Positions 44,337-55,240 of a stretch of DNA of 64,000 nucleotides are shown here, piece by piece. Every line of letters begins with the position of its first letter. Within the stretch, counting starts at the first letter, position 1. Position numbers and translations under genes: made by a program. The DNA is from Ahaetulla prasina (taxonomy: Eukaryota > Chordata > Lepidosauria > Squamata > Colubridae), in the NCBI RefSeq assembly GCF_028640845.1, contig NC_080539.1, positions 161,634,736-161,698,735 on the forward strand, read 5' to 3'. The notes beneath the pieces were generated by a model. That model searched no databases, had not been told where the DNA came from, and worked only from the letters and a program-made list of their open reading frames with translations.

Positions 44337-45659
44337 TTATTTTTCGACGTAGTCACGCAAATAACCTGGGCGTCTCCTGATTCTTTCGGACCTGCGCGGT
44401 TCAGTCCTTGGGAGTGGGTTGAGCTGGTCGGAGGGGCTGTTTGCTCCTCCCAGCTCTTTCTCTAGGCCATCCGGCCCTGGATTACTTGCAGACTCTTTTT
44501 CTAGGCCCTCCGGCCTTGGATTACTTGCAGAGTTTTCCCTGCTGTTTCCATCGGGGACCTGATGGCGTCGCTGGACCTCCGGGAACTCAGCTAAGTCTTG
44601 CGCCTCCCCCGGGTTATGGTCAGCTGTGGGTTCAAATAATGAGTTGTCATAATCTGTCTCATTTGGCTCGGGTTGTTCGGCTATTCGTTTCCTTATCTGA
44701 TCTATGTGGCGCCTCCATACTCGGTTGTCTTTTAACTCAACTAAGTATGATTTTGGACCGGTTGCTTTTATGATTTGCCCTGCTAGCCAACTTGGGCCGT
44801 CCCCATAGTTGCGGGCCCACACTCGGTCGCCTATGCCCATTTCTCTAGTTTTTTCCAGTTCCCCCTTGTAACCCTCTGGTGTGTAATGGGGATTTAAACG
44901 GTCAAGTGGGCACCGGAGCTTCCGTCCCATCAATAATTCGGCTGGGCTTCTGCCTGTAGCAGTGCTGGGGGTTCTATGCTGAACGGCCAGAAAGAAATCT
45001 ATCTTTGTTTGCCAGTCGCCTGGCTTGAGTCTGGACAATGCCTCCTTAGCGCTCCGGACGGAACGCTCTGCAAGGCCATTCGACGCAGGGTGGAAAGGCG
45101 CAGAGAGGGCATGTCGGATGCCCTCATCTGCCAAGTATTCCTCAAACTGGGTTGCCGTGAATTGCGGGCCGTTGTCGGATACTAGTGTGTCAGGCAACCC
45201 GTGGGTTGCGAATAGGTGGCGCAGGGCTGCGATTACTGCCTCGGCTGTCATGGATTTCATGAGAATGATCTCCAACCATTTAGAGAACGCGTCGACAACC
45301 ACTAGGAAGGTTTGGCCGTGGAAAGGGCCAGCAAAATCAATGTGGATTCTTGACCAGGGCCCTTGGGGTTTTTCCCATTCCCTGACTGGGGCCGTTGGGG
45401 GTAGAGGTCTGGACTCTTGGCAAGCCTGGCATTTTCCTACCCTCTCAGCAATTTCTGAGTCCATGAGTGGCCACCAAACATAGCTTCTTGCTAGCCCCTT
45501 CATCCTTACGATCCCTGGGTGACCCTCGTGGAGGAGGTCCAATACCCTTTCCCTCAATTTCTCCGGAATCACCACTCGATCGCCCCATAGCAGGCACCCC
45601 TTGAGCCGAGAGTTCCCCGTTTTTACAAATTCCTTAAACGCCGCCCGCGCAGCGGCCAC
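44337..45659 (-). pseudogene. Gypsy integrase (pol C-terminal part), frame detached from RNase H
   Basis: Open 440-residue frame. Residues 44-80 form the zinc-binding H-H-C-C module (H44, H47, C77, C80). The catalytic core follows, with D108 (in IHIDFAGPF), D162 (in VSDNGPQF) and E198 (in NGLAERS), a D-x35-E spacing typical of Gypsy integrases. A C-terminal DNA-binding region is near residues 270-330, then a low-complexity Asn/Pro/Glu tail, ending DYVEK just before the PPT. All catalytic residues are present. The listed ATG is internal: in the parent polyprotein this follows RNase H, but a frameshift near 45685-45693 separates them. In relatives, integrase inserts the cDNA and makes the 5-bp TSD. 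Confidence 0.92.
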
Positions 45660-46351
45660 CCTCTTGTACCCAACAGAGTACAGTCCTCAAAGTAATGTCG
45701 GTATGATGCCCGAGCCACTTCCTTAGATGTGACTGGGCCAGAGTCCAAAGAGTCAATTAGCAGGATGGGCGTCCCCGGAGTGGGGTCTTCGATCGCCCCT
45801 GGTAGTGGGCATCTGCTTAAAGCGTCCGCATGCCCCACTTCTTTTCCCGGTCGATGCTGCAGCTTGTAGGAATAAGCGGCTAAGAAGATAGTCCATCGGG
45901 TCAATCGTGGCGAAAGTGCCACAGGTGTTGGGCGGTCGCCAGCCAGTATCCCTAACAGCGGTCTATGGTCAGTAACAATTTCAAAGTCTCTCCCGAAAAC
46001 GTATTCGTGAAACTTTTTTACCCCTGACACAATTGCTAGCGCTTCCTTATCCAGCTGGCTATAGTTCCTCTCTGAGGAGGACATCGTTCTGGAGTAAAAG
46101 GCTATAGGGGCTTCTGTGCCGTTTGGAAGTCTGTGGCTGAGCACAGCCCCCACCCCGTAAGGGGAGGCATCGCAAACCAGTACTAATGGCAATGAGCTAC
46201 GATACTGAATCAATAGGCTATCGCTGGAGAGCAGGTTTTTTACAGCTTCGAAAGCCCTAGCTTCCGACTTTCCCCAAGACCAAACAGTATTCTTTCCCAG
46301 AAGCTTATGCAGCGGCTCAGCAACGGTCGCTTTGTTTTTTAAAAAGACCAC
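45623..46351 (-). pseudogene. Gypsy RNase H segment of pol
   Basis: 242-residue frame. RNase H catalytic residues are D61 (LVCDASPYG), E103 (QLDKEALAI) and D128 (IVTDHRPL). The following GKEVGHADALSR is the conserved end of the domain. The first 20 residues (FLKNKATVAEPLHKLL) are the RT-RNase H connection. It overlaps the upstream RT frame at 46339-46351 in a different phase and the integrase frame at 45623-45659 in another, so pol is broken at both ends. RNase H normally degrades the RNA strand during reverse transcription. Confidence 0.9.
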
Positions 46352-48087
46352 AGAAAATTCACTAGCCCCAGGAATGCCTGTAGCTCTGTTTTGTTTTTTG
46401 GCGCTGGAGCCTTTCTGATTGCCTTGACCTTGCTCTCAGTGGGGTGAATTCCTTTCTTGTCTATTCGGTAGCCCAAGAACTCGACGGATTCTACCCCTAT
46501 CTGGCATTTGTTCACTTTAACCTTTAGTCCGGCTGACCGGAAAATGCCCAGAACTTTTCTTAAACGCTCCCCCAATTCCTCTAAATTTTCGGCTGATATC
46601 AATACATCATCGAAGTAGGGGACTACCCCTGGGAGCCCTTGCAGAAGTCGTTCCATTAAATTTTGGAACAGCCCCGGTGCCACACTCACCCCAAATTGTA
46701 ATCGGGTACACTTGAACGCACCTCTGTGTGTTACAATTGTTTGGGCTTCGGCTGTATTGGCGTCTACGGGCAGTTGTTGATAGGCTTGAGCCAAGTCTAA
46801 CTTTGCAAAGACTTGCCCTTGCCCCAACGAGTGCAGCAAGTGTTGCACCACGGGAACCGGGTAAGCGCTTTTCTGTAAGGCTTTGTTTAATGTCGCCTTG
46901 TAGTCAGCGCAGATTCTAACTGACCCATCTGGTTTGACTGGGGTGACGATTGGTGTCTCCCACTTTGCGTGATCGACTGGCACCAGAATCCCCTGATTTA
47001 TGAGCTTATCTAGCTCCTTGTCAATCTTAGGTTTCAGGGCAAAAGGGACTCTCCTTGCCTTTAACCTAATGGGGGCTACCTGGGGGTCTAAGTTGAAGGA
47101 AATAGGGGTCCCCTTGTACTTGCCCAGGCAGTCCTTGAAGACATCTTCGAACTCGTTCATGAGTGTGTCTTTTAGGTTACAGACACTTCTGTAGATGCCA
47201 GTCACTCCCATGCCCAGTGCACGAAACCAGTCTAGTCCCAACAAACTAGGCAGGGTCCCTTCGACGATCGTGATGGGCAGGGTCTTCTTGTGTGGTCCGT
47301 ACTCGACTCGGACAGATGTGGTCCCTCGAACAGGGATGCGATTCCCTTGGTAGTCGTGGACTCGTAGCCGTTGTGTTTGCAGGTGGCGCTTCGCGACCGA
47401 TGGCAACGCCTTCGCCAAAGTGTCCCAGGACATGATGGTGATCGCTGACCCGGTGTCCACTTCCAGTCGGCACGGCACTCCTTCTATTTTGGGCTTGGTG
47501 AAGATTTTCTTCTCCACCCGGGTTGTGGCGCGGCCTATGATCACCGTCGTTTGATTCGAGTTCGCGCCTTTTTTGTTTGAGCCAATCACGGGTCGCCTTG
47601 CCGATCCCGCGCTCTGATTGGCCGATTTGAATTTTCGGCGGGAAGGTTGGGGAGCTCGACAGACTTGAGCTAGGTGCCCCTTCTTCTCGCACCGCCGACA
47701 TGTAGCATCCTTGAACTTGCAGTGTTGACGCTGGTGTTGACCTCCGCAACTTCCGCATTCGTCCCGGTCTTCTTTGTCGCATTTCTCGGTTCGACAAACC
47801 CCTTCCTCATCCTCACCGTCGGATTCGGTTTGGATCTCTTCTTGGTGCACCGGGGTTGACTTTGAACTCGCCTTCGGTGCGAGTGGCTTTTGCAGGGTCT
47901 CTGCCACTTGGGTGGACATTTCATGCGCCCTGGCTTCGTCCATGGCGTTTGCCAGCGTTAGATTGCTTTTTGATAGCAGTCGCCTCCGCAAACGCATGTC
48001 TCTGACCCCCCGGATGAGTTGCTCCAGCAGCGCCTCGTCTAGGTCTCTGTACCCACAGTCTTTGGAGGCTTTCCGCAGGGCGGCCAT
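46339..48087 (-). pseudogene. Gypsy gag C-terminus, protease and reverse transcriptase
   Basis: 582-residue frame. Residues 1-60 finish the gag capsid-like region. Two cysteine/histidine knuckles follow: an irregular one at 111-123 and a regular C-x2-C-x4-H-x4-C at 130-143. The aspartic protease motif DTGSA is at 211-215. The RT spans about 340-580, with RICADYKATLN, catalytic D431 in AKLDLAQAY, FGVSVAP at 465-471, and YFDD at 491-494, so its catalytic aspartates are intact. The frame ends at FLGLVNFLWSF, where a frameshift (about 46339-46360) cuts it off from RNase H. The ATG at 48085-48087 is internal: 24 bp upstream and in phase, a TGA at 48109-48111 interrupts gag. Gag and pol share one frame here. 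Confidence 0.93.
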
Positions 48088-48108
48088 GTAGTCGCCGATG
48101 GATTCGCC

Positions 48109-48408
48109 TCAGCTGTCGGCGCCTCCAAATTCAAAACGCCGCACGATTTGGACGGCGTTGGCGAAATGGTTTTTTAGCAGGGTTTGCAGAGTTTGCCACG
48201 ATACCGATTGTACCGGCGTTGGCTCTGCCAGGGCTTCCGCGATGTCGATGACCTCGGGACCGCAGTGGCTCAAAAAGTATGCCCTTTTGCGGTTGTCTGG
48301 AACTCCTTGCAGTTCGTTTGCTTCTAGAAAGCTTTCGAAACGGGTCATGTACGTTCCCCATTTCTCTCTAGCTGGGTCAAACGGCGCAGGCGGAGTGTAA
48401 CTGGCCAT
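48109..48408 (-). pseudogene. Gypsy gag N-terminal part, cut by a stop codon
   Basis: 99-residue frame from ATG at 48406-48408 (MASYTPPAPFDPAREKW) to TGA at 48109-48111. It resembles the N-terminal gag of vertebrate Gypsy elements (RFESFLEANEL, then RAYFLSHCGPEVIDIAEAL). The reading frame continues without phase change after the stop into the 46339-48087 frame, so a single nonsense codon splits gag. Gag forms the particle that packages element RNA. The ATG lies about 80 bp inside the PBS, a plausible native start. Confidence 0.85.
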
Positions 48409-48486
48409 CTCCGCGTTTCTGCCCTGTGTTTGCTGGGTTCGGTTCTTCCGTGCTTCAGCTCGGTTCTGGTTCTCCTTAGCCTCGAG

Positions 48487-48504
48487 ATCCCACCTTCGTC
48501 GCCA
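48487..48504 (-). other. Primer-binding site of the Gypsy element
   Basis: Minus strand TGGCGACGAAGGTGGGAT, one base inside the 5' LTR. Beginning TGG fits pairing with the CCA end of a tRNA. The rest looks close to the 3' end of a tRNA-Ser, from memory; the primer identity is unproven. Confidence 0.75.
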
Positions 48505-48505
48505 G

Positions 48506-48683
48506 TGTTAAGTTCGGGAAGTAACGAGGCTGGAGACCAGGGTAGTGACAACAGCTCTTTAATATATGGTGAACCCAGCAACCTGGCTGGGGAAAAACCT
48601 CTCCTTATATACTGTTTAACCGGCGGCTTCAACCAATCAGCAACGTGCTTGTTTCCCGCCAAAATATTTAAAGATACATAACA
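48506..48683 (-). repeat. 5' LTR of the Gypsy element (178 bp)
   Basis: Sequence as the 3' LTR at 44108-44285. Contains the TATA-like box on the minus strand and drives the element's transcription toward lower coordinates. Confidence 0.96.
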
Positions 48684-48897
48684 GTTCTCATGTCAGGAAG
48701 TTTGTCCTTAATTTTAAGTTGCTTCTCTCTTCGTTGAATTTCCATCCATTGCTTCTTGTTTTGCCTTCTGGTGCTTTGGAAAATACTTCCCCCCCTTCTT
48801 TCTAGCAGCCCCTTAAAAGACTGTTGCCTATCACACTCTTGGGCAAAGCATGTGAGCCATTTCCTCCTTTCAGTGGTCCATAAAAGTGCATCTATAG

Positions 48898-49007
48898 CAG
48901 AGGTCTCTAACCTTGGCCACTTTAAGACTTTAAGACAGCAAAGCTGGCTGAGGAATTCTGGGAGTTGAAGTCCATAAGTCTTAAAGTGGCCAAGTTTGGA
49001 AACCCCG
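48898..49007. mobile_element. Palindromic hAT-like MITE, 110 bp
   Basis: CAGAGGTCTCTAACCTTGGCC start and GTTTGGAAACCCCG end, long inverted arms around GCAAAGCTGGCTGAGG. Perfect 8-bp TSD ATCTATAG (48890-48897 and 49008-49015). Same family as 57842-57976. Confidence 0.9.
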
Positions 49008-49279
49008 ATCTATAGTATGTAGATAATAAAGTTAAAAAAAGGTGAACATTTTTGCAGAACTATAGATACGTTGAGGCTGGGTGTGACAAGGAATGGCTGG
49101 AAGGGGAGGGGCCAGGTGAGGTACCCCTTGACATGAGAGACATTGAGTTGGCCACGCCTACCCAGTCACATGACCATCAAGCCACACCCACTGTCACATG
49201 ACCATCAAGCCACGCCCAAAAATACGCCACACCCATAGAACTGGTAGTAAAAAAAATTAGAATCACCCCTGCTACATAT

Positions 49280-50523
49280 ATTCTGCAGCTGAGTAACTTC
49301 ATATTACCTGAGGTGAAGGGCAGGAATTGACCAGCCATTTCTTCTCATTTGGAGAAATGTCAAGTTAATTTTACTTTTTGTAAAGTGTGTCTTCAGTCCA
49401 TCAGTTGCTTAAAATACCTGTTTTGTTTTACTGCCTGCTAGGAGGTTGAAACAGTCAATATGGGTCTGGGTTCATATTCTCACCTTTCAACTCTAAAACT
49501 ATCTGCCTCTCAAGAAGTGCTCTTGGCACAAGAGAAAAGTAAAAGTGGACACAAGATTCTCTATGCGGCCAGTGCAATGGCCTAAACTCTTCCTTTACTG
49601 TTTCCAATGTTTTTGAAAAATCTGCCTCTCTTATGCAAAGTTAATCAAAATTAATTGTGATTAAAGAGGCATCTACTTAATCAGCTAAAATTCTTTAATT
49701 GGGTGACATCTGTACTTAGCAGAAAACAGCATCTGATCACCCTGTCACTCTAGTATTTTTTTTCCAAGCAGAAACAGCAAAAAGTGTTTATATTTTCCCC
49801 CAATCTATGATTGTGCTTACATACTCCATTTCTACAAGGGGGTGAGATGCTTTGGGGGGTGGGGGCAGTATTATCTGAGTCTTCTTGGGACAGGTAGTTC
49901 TGGAGGCTTTTCACTAATATTTGCCTTATCTGCAAAATAAGCAAGTGGAGACAGGAAACGAATTGCTATGAGACAGTCAATCTGCTACTTCATATCTGTA
50001 ACCTCCACATACAGAGACTTCAAGAAAGATGCCTTCCGTTCCTCCAGTCCTCAGTTGCTGATCTCTTCCAAAACTGCAAAATGACTTGCCCATAAACTCT
50101 GGATTTGTTAAGTTTGCATGATAAAAGGGCTTTGTGACTGCACCCAATCAAATATATTAAACTTTATGGTTAGCTTAACCATGTTTTTTTTAATAGCTTA
50201 GCGAGCTTTCCTCCTCCAAGATAATTTCAATAATCATGTTTTATGAGCCTTCTGGAGATTCACACAGCCTATCTTTTCCCTGTGGCGGGGATCAACATTT
50301 CTAAGAGTAGTTGAAATGCTCCGAGAAAACCTTCAAACGCTGAATAGCATGTTATTTTTTTCTACCAGCTCCTTAGTTCTTACTACCTGGTCAGTGTATT
50401 AACCAGTAAGTACCCTAGCAAAAGTGGCCAAAACAAGTCTATTTCTGAAAGCAAAGAAAGCAAAAGTACTGGTTGTGTATGTGGTGACTGTGAGTTTGTC
50501 TAGATCACTTTCAAGACTCTTGG
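49280..50523. other. Region without recognised gene
   Basis: No coding exon recognised. About 49620-49740 has dense TTATGCAAAG, AATTAATTGTGATTA and TTTAATTGGG words, a candidate conserved non-coding block. Otherwise unassigned. Confidence 0.4.
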
Positions 50524-50531
50524 AAATAAGG

Positions 50532-50944
50532 CAATGGTGGGATTCGGCTAGTTCAGGACGGTTCAGGCAAACTGGTTGTTAAATTGCTGGCTGGCCCTGC
50601 CCCTCCCCTCCCCTCCCCTTCCAGGAGTCTCCATGTGCCACATTTTGGCTCCCAGGTAAGTGCAGGGAAACCTACTAGGCCCAAAATGGGGTGCAGGTAT
50701 GTGTGTGGTGCCCCCATGGCCAATTTTTGCTCCCAGGAGGCTGCAGGGAGGCCTACTAGGCCCAAAAGAGGTCATGGGGGGTGGCCCGACCCCCCTGCAG
50801 CCTGTGTTTGCTCCCGGGTGTGTATGTGTGGGAGGCCAAGTGCTGCCTGTCACATCCCCTGGCTATGCCCACCATGGCCACACCCACCCAGCTGGTCATT
50901 AGGGCATAGCCAGAGGATGTGAAATTACTTGAATCCCACCACCG
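50532..50944. mobile_element. hAT-like MITE, 413 bp
   Basis: CAATGGTGGGATTC start and GAATCCCACCACCG end. Flanks AAATAAGG and AAATAACA match at 6 of 8, a decayed TSD. Internal G/C-rich repeats (CTACTAGGCCCAAAA twice) explain the overlapping ORFs. Confidence 0.78.
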
Positions 50945-51741
50945 AAATAACAGAAGTGAAACACTAAGTTGTTTCTACTAACTAAGCTCTCCCCAAACAA
51001 TGTCAAGCTATAGACATTAATCTTATCTGATATGAGGATTAAATATGTCAGAGGATGGGACTATATGTGTTGGTTATGCCTATTCCTATTTCCACCTACC
51101 CTCCTCTTTCATCTACTGTAAGATCATTCTCAGAAGCTGGAAAAGACAGTGGACTATTTCAAAGCATGAAAAACAAAGAACAGATGGAGAGTTTGGTCTT
51201 ATTTGATTAAAAAGCCATTAGCCTTTCAATAGTCACCTAAGGTAAGAAAGGCAGCTGTATGATTTTGATTAATAAATAAAATATTTATTTATCCAGGAGA
51301 GGGAATTTCAAACAAGTCTCAGAGATTCCACCTTATTGAATTCACTATAAACGAGGGGAATTTTGCTAATTAAGCACCCAAAATTCTGTATGCTAACCCC
51401 ACTTTTCCCCCCCTTGCATTAAGCATGATTAAGAAAACACAATCTGAATCTTGCTTCCCTGGTTGTACTTGACAATGTTTTTAGCTGAAAGGTACAAAGC
51501 TGAGTTGAACTCGTTTGCTTGCCTAATACAAGCATAATTTCCTATGTTGTTAGGTTCACCTGGATAATTATTCTCACATATAAGTGAGCACCATTATATT
51601 TCACCTTCAAACTTCTTAGTTGACTGGAAGGAATTTATTAAGGTGAAAGGGAAGGTATAAGTTGGGGAAATAGGGCTTGAGATCAGCTTGCATGCTTCTT
51701 TGTCCTTCTACTTCAGCTCTTATGTGTTACATGGAAGAAGG
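50945..51741. other. Region without recognised gene
   Basis: AT-rich single-copy-looking sequence; nothing assignable. Confidence 0.4.
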
Positions 51742-51952
51742 TAATAGCAATAGCGCTTAAACTCCATAGTGCTTCATAGCACTCTTTGAGCTGTTCGCAA
51801 ATGTCAGCATATTGCCCCCAACAATCTAGTTCATCGTTTTACCAACCTTGGAAAGATGGAAAGTTGAGTCAACCTTGTCAGGATCGAACTCTAGGCTGTG
51901 GTCAGAGTTTGCCTGCAATACTGCATTCTAACCACTGCGCCACCATGACTCA
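51742..51952 (-). mobile_element. tRNA-derived SINE
   Basis: Minus-strand copy of the 26060-26306 family: the right end is the complement of GAGTCATGGTGGCGCAGTGG, with the complement of the B-box near GGATCGAACTC, and a tail (AATAGC)n at the left. About 85% like the others, so older. Confidence 0.82.
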
Positions 51953-54005
51953 TAATGGTTATGCAATTGTAGCAATCAGGGGCAGCAATGGGTGGGTATG
52001 TAAATATCAGAATGGTAGGAATAAGGTAAAGCTAAATCCCCTTTTATGTTGCCTGATGTATGTAACACATTTAAAAGGATGAGGCTTTGATTACCTTATC
52101 ACATCCACCATTTTTAGACTGTTTATCTGTTTGCCCTCTCACATTTGCCCTGTGGAGACCCTGAGTTTAAACATCCTAGTTAAACTATGCTTCCTTGAAT
52201 TCCTGAAGAAACAGGAGGTGATCCAGCCTCTACATGTTACAAAGTTGGAGAACATCCTTCCACAAATCTGTACGCATCCTTTACTATTTGTGTATAGATC
52301 ATTGCAGAGTTGAAATTGGAAAACAATGAAGCAATTTTACTTGCAAAGAAATTTGCAAAATTGTCATAGTGGTATACAGGATGATTTTCACGCCCATGTT
52401 TTCCCAGAAGGGAATAAGTAGCTTTAGAGCCATTGGAAAAATTAAAATGCTTCATTGCTTTTATCATCAAACACTTCTCCTAAAAAAGCTAGATTCACTC
52501 ATTGTTTTTTCTCTAAGAGCCTAGACTAGCCCCCATCTCCTGCAGTTCCTCTCTAATTGAAGAATTTACTAGAATCCGTAAGAAAGGAAAGTTTTTCCTT
52601 TCGGGCATTTTTCCCCCGTGCTCCCTCCTTCTCTGTGTTCCAGAGACTGATCCAAAAGCCCATTGGGTCCAGTACATGCCTAGGCTACATCATCTTAATC
52701 TATTCAACAGCACCGCAGAGATCTGGCTGGTCAAAGAAGATAGATTAGAAAGTAATTGCAGTAGTAAAAAACTTGTAATTGTAGTAGTAGTTGTAGTAGT
52801 AAAAAAAAAAGTGGTAAAAAACTTAATGTTCAGATGACATCATAACTGCTCTACTGTGAAGGCCAGGTCAAGCATGAATGTATTGGCCACAGCTCTACAG
52901 GGAGAAGATCAAGACCATGAGTTTATCTGGAACCTGTTCCCCGAGAATGGAAGTTACAATTTCCTGTTATCAAAAGCCTGGGGGATTCCACCACTGACCC
53001 AACCACCAACTCTAGAAGCTCAGGAACCGCATATACCATAATAATAATAATAATAAAAACTAACCATGATTATGAGTTGTAGAGAAGGTTGAGTTCTCAA
53101 AACACTACCGTCAGATTAAAATATGGACTTGAATGAAGAGAAGGCCATAGGAAGTGCATTTTCTTTTATCTCCTGTCAATTAAAATGCAACCCTATCTTG
53201 AATGCATGAGATTTTTTGAATTATAATAAGGACTGTGGGCAACCAGATGGTACACAGATTTGTGCTGCAGAAAAGATGGGGGTGGAAGAGAAGGAATATT
53301 CTAATCAAAGTACCCACACCTTAGCCTACTTGACATACACCACCACTTTAAACAGCAGTGTTCTATTTGAGAAGAGAGCTCCAGTGCTCTACCACTCAGA
53401 GATTTGCATAATTTTAAAGAGGCTGGAAATGTCAATGCTATTTTATCAAAACTGTTGAAAATGATTAGCTATACCATTTATACACTCCAGAAAAGGGAAG
53501 GCTTTCCCTTTCCTGTTTTACTCCTTTAATGTTAATCGAAAATAATTAAATGAAGGAGAACCAAAATTAAATATAAAACGTAATACATAGCCCAAAAGTA
53601 TCTACTCTATGGTAATTGTATTGATTTTCCTTCATGCTTCAGAGTACTTTTTTTAAGCTATATTTCTGCCTACATTTCATCTCTTCTTTTAATGGAACAA
53701 TAAAGAAATAATGCTATGAGTGGGAGCTGCTTGGCTGCATTAAAATTTTACCATGAATTGATCACCAGAATATTTTTTAGTAAATTTATCTCAAGGTGAG
53801 CTCCAAAACACGCAAGGCAACCATAGGCAAAACAAGACAAACTGCAGGAGGGTTATTATTAAGTGCCATTCAAACAGCGCATATATATATATATCAATAT
53901 TCAAACGCCTTAGCTAAAGAAAGCCTCCAATTCTAAAGACCAAGGAATAGGGAAGCCCCTTGTACCTTGAAGGAAGCCTGCAAAAGGGCATGTAAGGAAG
54001 CCTGT
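51953..54005. other. Long region without recognised gene
   Basis: Contains a (TAG)n/(TTG) tract near 52760-52800 and (ATA)n at 53038-53056. No exon or transposon recognised. The weak ORFs at 52856 and 53216 have no family resemblance. Confidence 0.4.
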
Positions 54006-54222
54006 AAGGGACATGCATAAGAGCACAAACGGGCCTACCGTTCCTGTCCTAATGTTCCCTTTGATTGTATCCAATTCATATAGTTTTTCTTTTTTTATAC
54101 TTATGCTTATATATATATATATATATGCTTATATATCGTATAGTTATTTCATGCTTACGCTTACATATACTATTGTGACAAATAAATAAATAAATAAATA
54201 AATAATAAAAATAAAGAAGCAG
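54006..54222 (+). mobile_element. CR1/L3-type LINE 3' UTR fragment
   Basis: GACATGCATAAGAGCACAAA, CTACCGTTCCTGTCCTAATG, a short (AT)n, and the end ATTGTGACAAATAAATAAAT match the 3' UTR of the LINE at 17985-18922. No ORF part. Confidence 0.85.
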
Positions 54223-54459
54223 TCATCTGGTTCAATCTTCATTGATCTTAGACTGCCGGAAATCTCTTAAGCAAGCTATTTCTGTCATGCACTGCAACTG
54301 TGTTAATAGAAGCAAGCAATTATACAGCGTGTTGTGTATTCTGCAGATTATTGTCTTTTTAAAGAGTCACCTTGCAATATGCTTTATATTTTACAATGCA
54401 GCACTTCAGATTTGAAGGAGGAAAAGCATTCTTGTTTTAAATGGCAAATCAAAGGCCAC

Positions 54460-55240
54460 ACCTGAAATACTGCATCCAGTTTTGGTCACCACATTACAAA
54501 AAAAAAAAAAAATTAAAAAAAATGCTCAGACTTTGGGAAAAAGGGCAAAGAAGAGCTTTAGATTATTAAAGGTCTGGAGACAAAAACATATGAAAACCTA
54601 TTGCAGGATTTGGGTTTGACTAGTCTAGAGAAAAGAAGGACTGGGGGAACATGATAGCAGTATTCCAGTATTTGATAGGTTGCCACAGTGGTGAAATTCA
54701 ATGTTTTTTTTACTACCGGTTCTGTGGCGTGGCTTGGTGGGCGTAGCTTGCTGGGCGTGGCAGGGGGAGGATACTGCAAAATTTCCATTCCCTCCCCACA
54801 CCTGGAGGAAGGCTATTGCAAAATTTCTATTCCCACCCTACTCCGGGGCCAGCCAGAGGTGGTATTTGCCGGTTCTCTGAACTACTCAAAATTTCCGCTA
54901 CCGGTTCTCCAGGACCTGTCAGAACCTACTGGATTTCACCCCTGAGTTGCCACAAAGAGAAGGAGGTCAATTTATTTACCAAAGCATCAGAGGGCAGGAC
55001 AAGAAACAATGGATGGAAACTAATCAAGGAGAGAAGCAACCTGAAATTAAGGAGAAACTTCCTGACACTGAGAACAATTAACCAGTGGAACGGTTTGCCA
55101 TTAAAAGTTATGGATGCTTCATCACTGGAGGTTATTAAGAGACTGGACAGTCACTTGTCTGAAATGATACAGGGTCTACTGCTTGAGCTGGGTTACAAGA
55201 CCTCCAAGGTTCCTTCCAGCTCTCTTCTGATTTATTGAAA
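54460..55240 (+). mobile_element. CR1 LINE ORF2 C-terminal fragment, split by a hAT MITE
   Basis: Plus-strand remnant encoding the CR1 post-RT region: ETKTYE-like words, LQDLGLTSLEKRR-type sequence, then after the MITE TRNNGWKLIKERSNLKLRR and a final CLK/LELG segment. It is broken by stops, an A-rich tract (about 54497-54522) and a 259-bp MITE (54686-54944). The homologue at 63160-63605 lacks the MITE. Confidence 0.78.
54686..54944. mobile_element. hAT-like MITE, 259 bp
   Basis: CAGTGGTGAAATTC start, GGATTTCACCCCTG end; TSD GGTTGCCA (54678-54685) versus AGTTGCCA (54945-54952), 7 of 8. Very like 26539-26813. Confidence 0.9.

Larger units (their letters stand above)
44108..48683 (-). mobile_element. 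Ty3/Gypsy LTR retrotransposon, full length, minus strand
   Basis: Two 178-bp LTRs, a PBS, a PPT, and gag-PR-RT-RH-IN coding content in Ty3/Gypsy order. A perfect 5-bp TSD GTTCT flanks it (44103-44107 and 48684-48688). About 4.6 kb long. Coding is broken in three places: an in-frame stop in gag and two frameshifts in pol. No envelope gene, so it is an intracellular retrotransposon rather than a retrovirus. Confidence 0.95.
43245..49271. mobile_element. hAT-like element (about 1.3 kb) containing a Gypsy element and a MITE
   Basis: The left end CAGTAGTGGGTTGC and right end AGAATCACCCCTG are flanked by a perfect 8-bp TSD CTACATAT (43237-43244 and 49272-49279), although 6 kb apart. Removing the Gypsy element (44108-48683 plus one TSD) and the MITE (48898-49007) leaves about 1.3 kb typical of the longer hAT-like elements here, with ACCGGTAGTAAA blocks near both ends. 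No transposase is recognised in the remaining sequence. Confidence 0.88.

Noticed and set aside
48087..48111. Possible programmed stop readthrough between two gag parts
   Set aside because: Some retroelements use stop readthrough at gag-pol, but this stop lies inside gag, upstream of the zinc knuckles, so a plain nonsense mutation or sequence error is more likely.
50563..50922. Overlapping GC-rich ORFs that could be a small exon
   Set aside because: They lie entirely within a hAT-like MITE with inverted ends.
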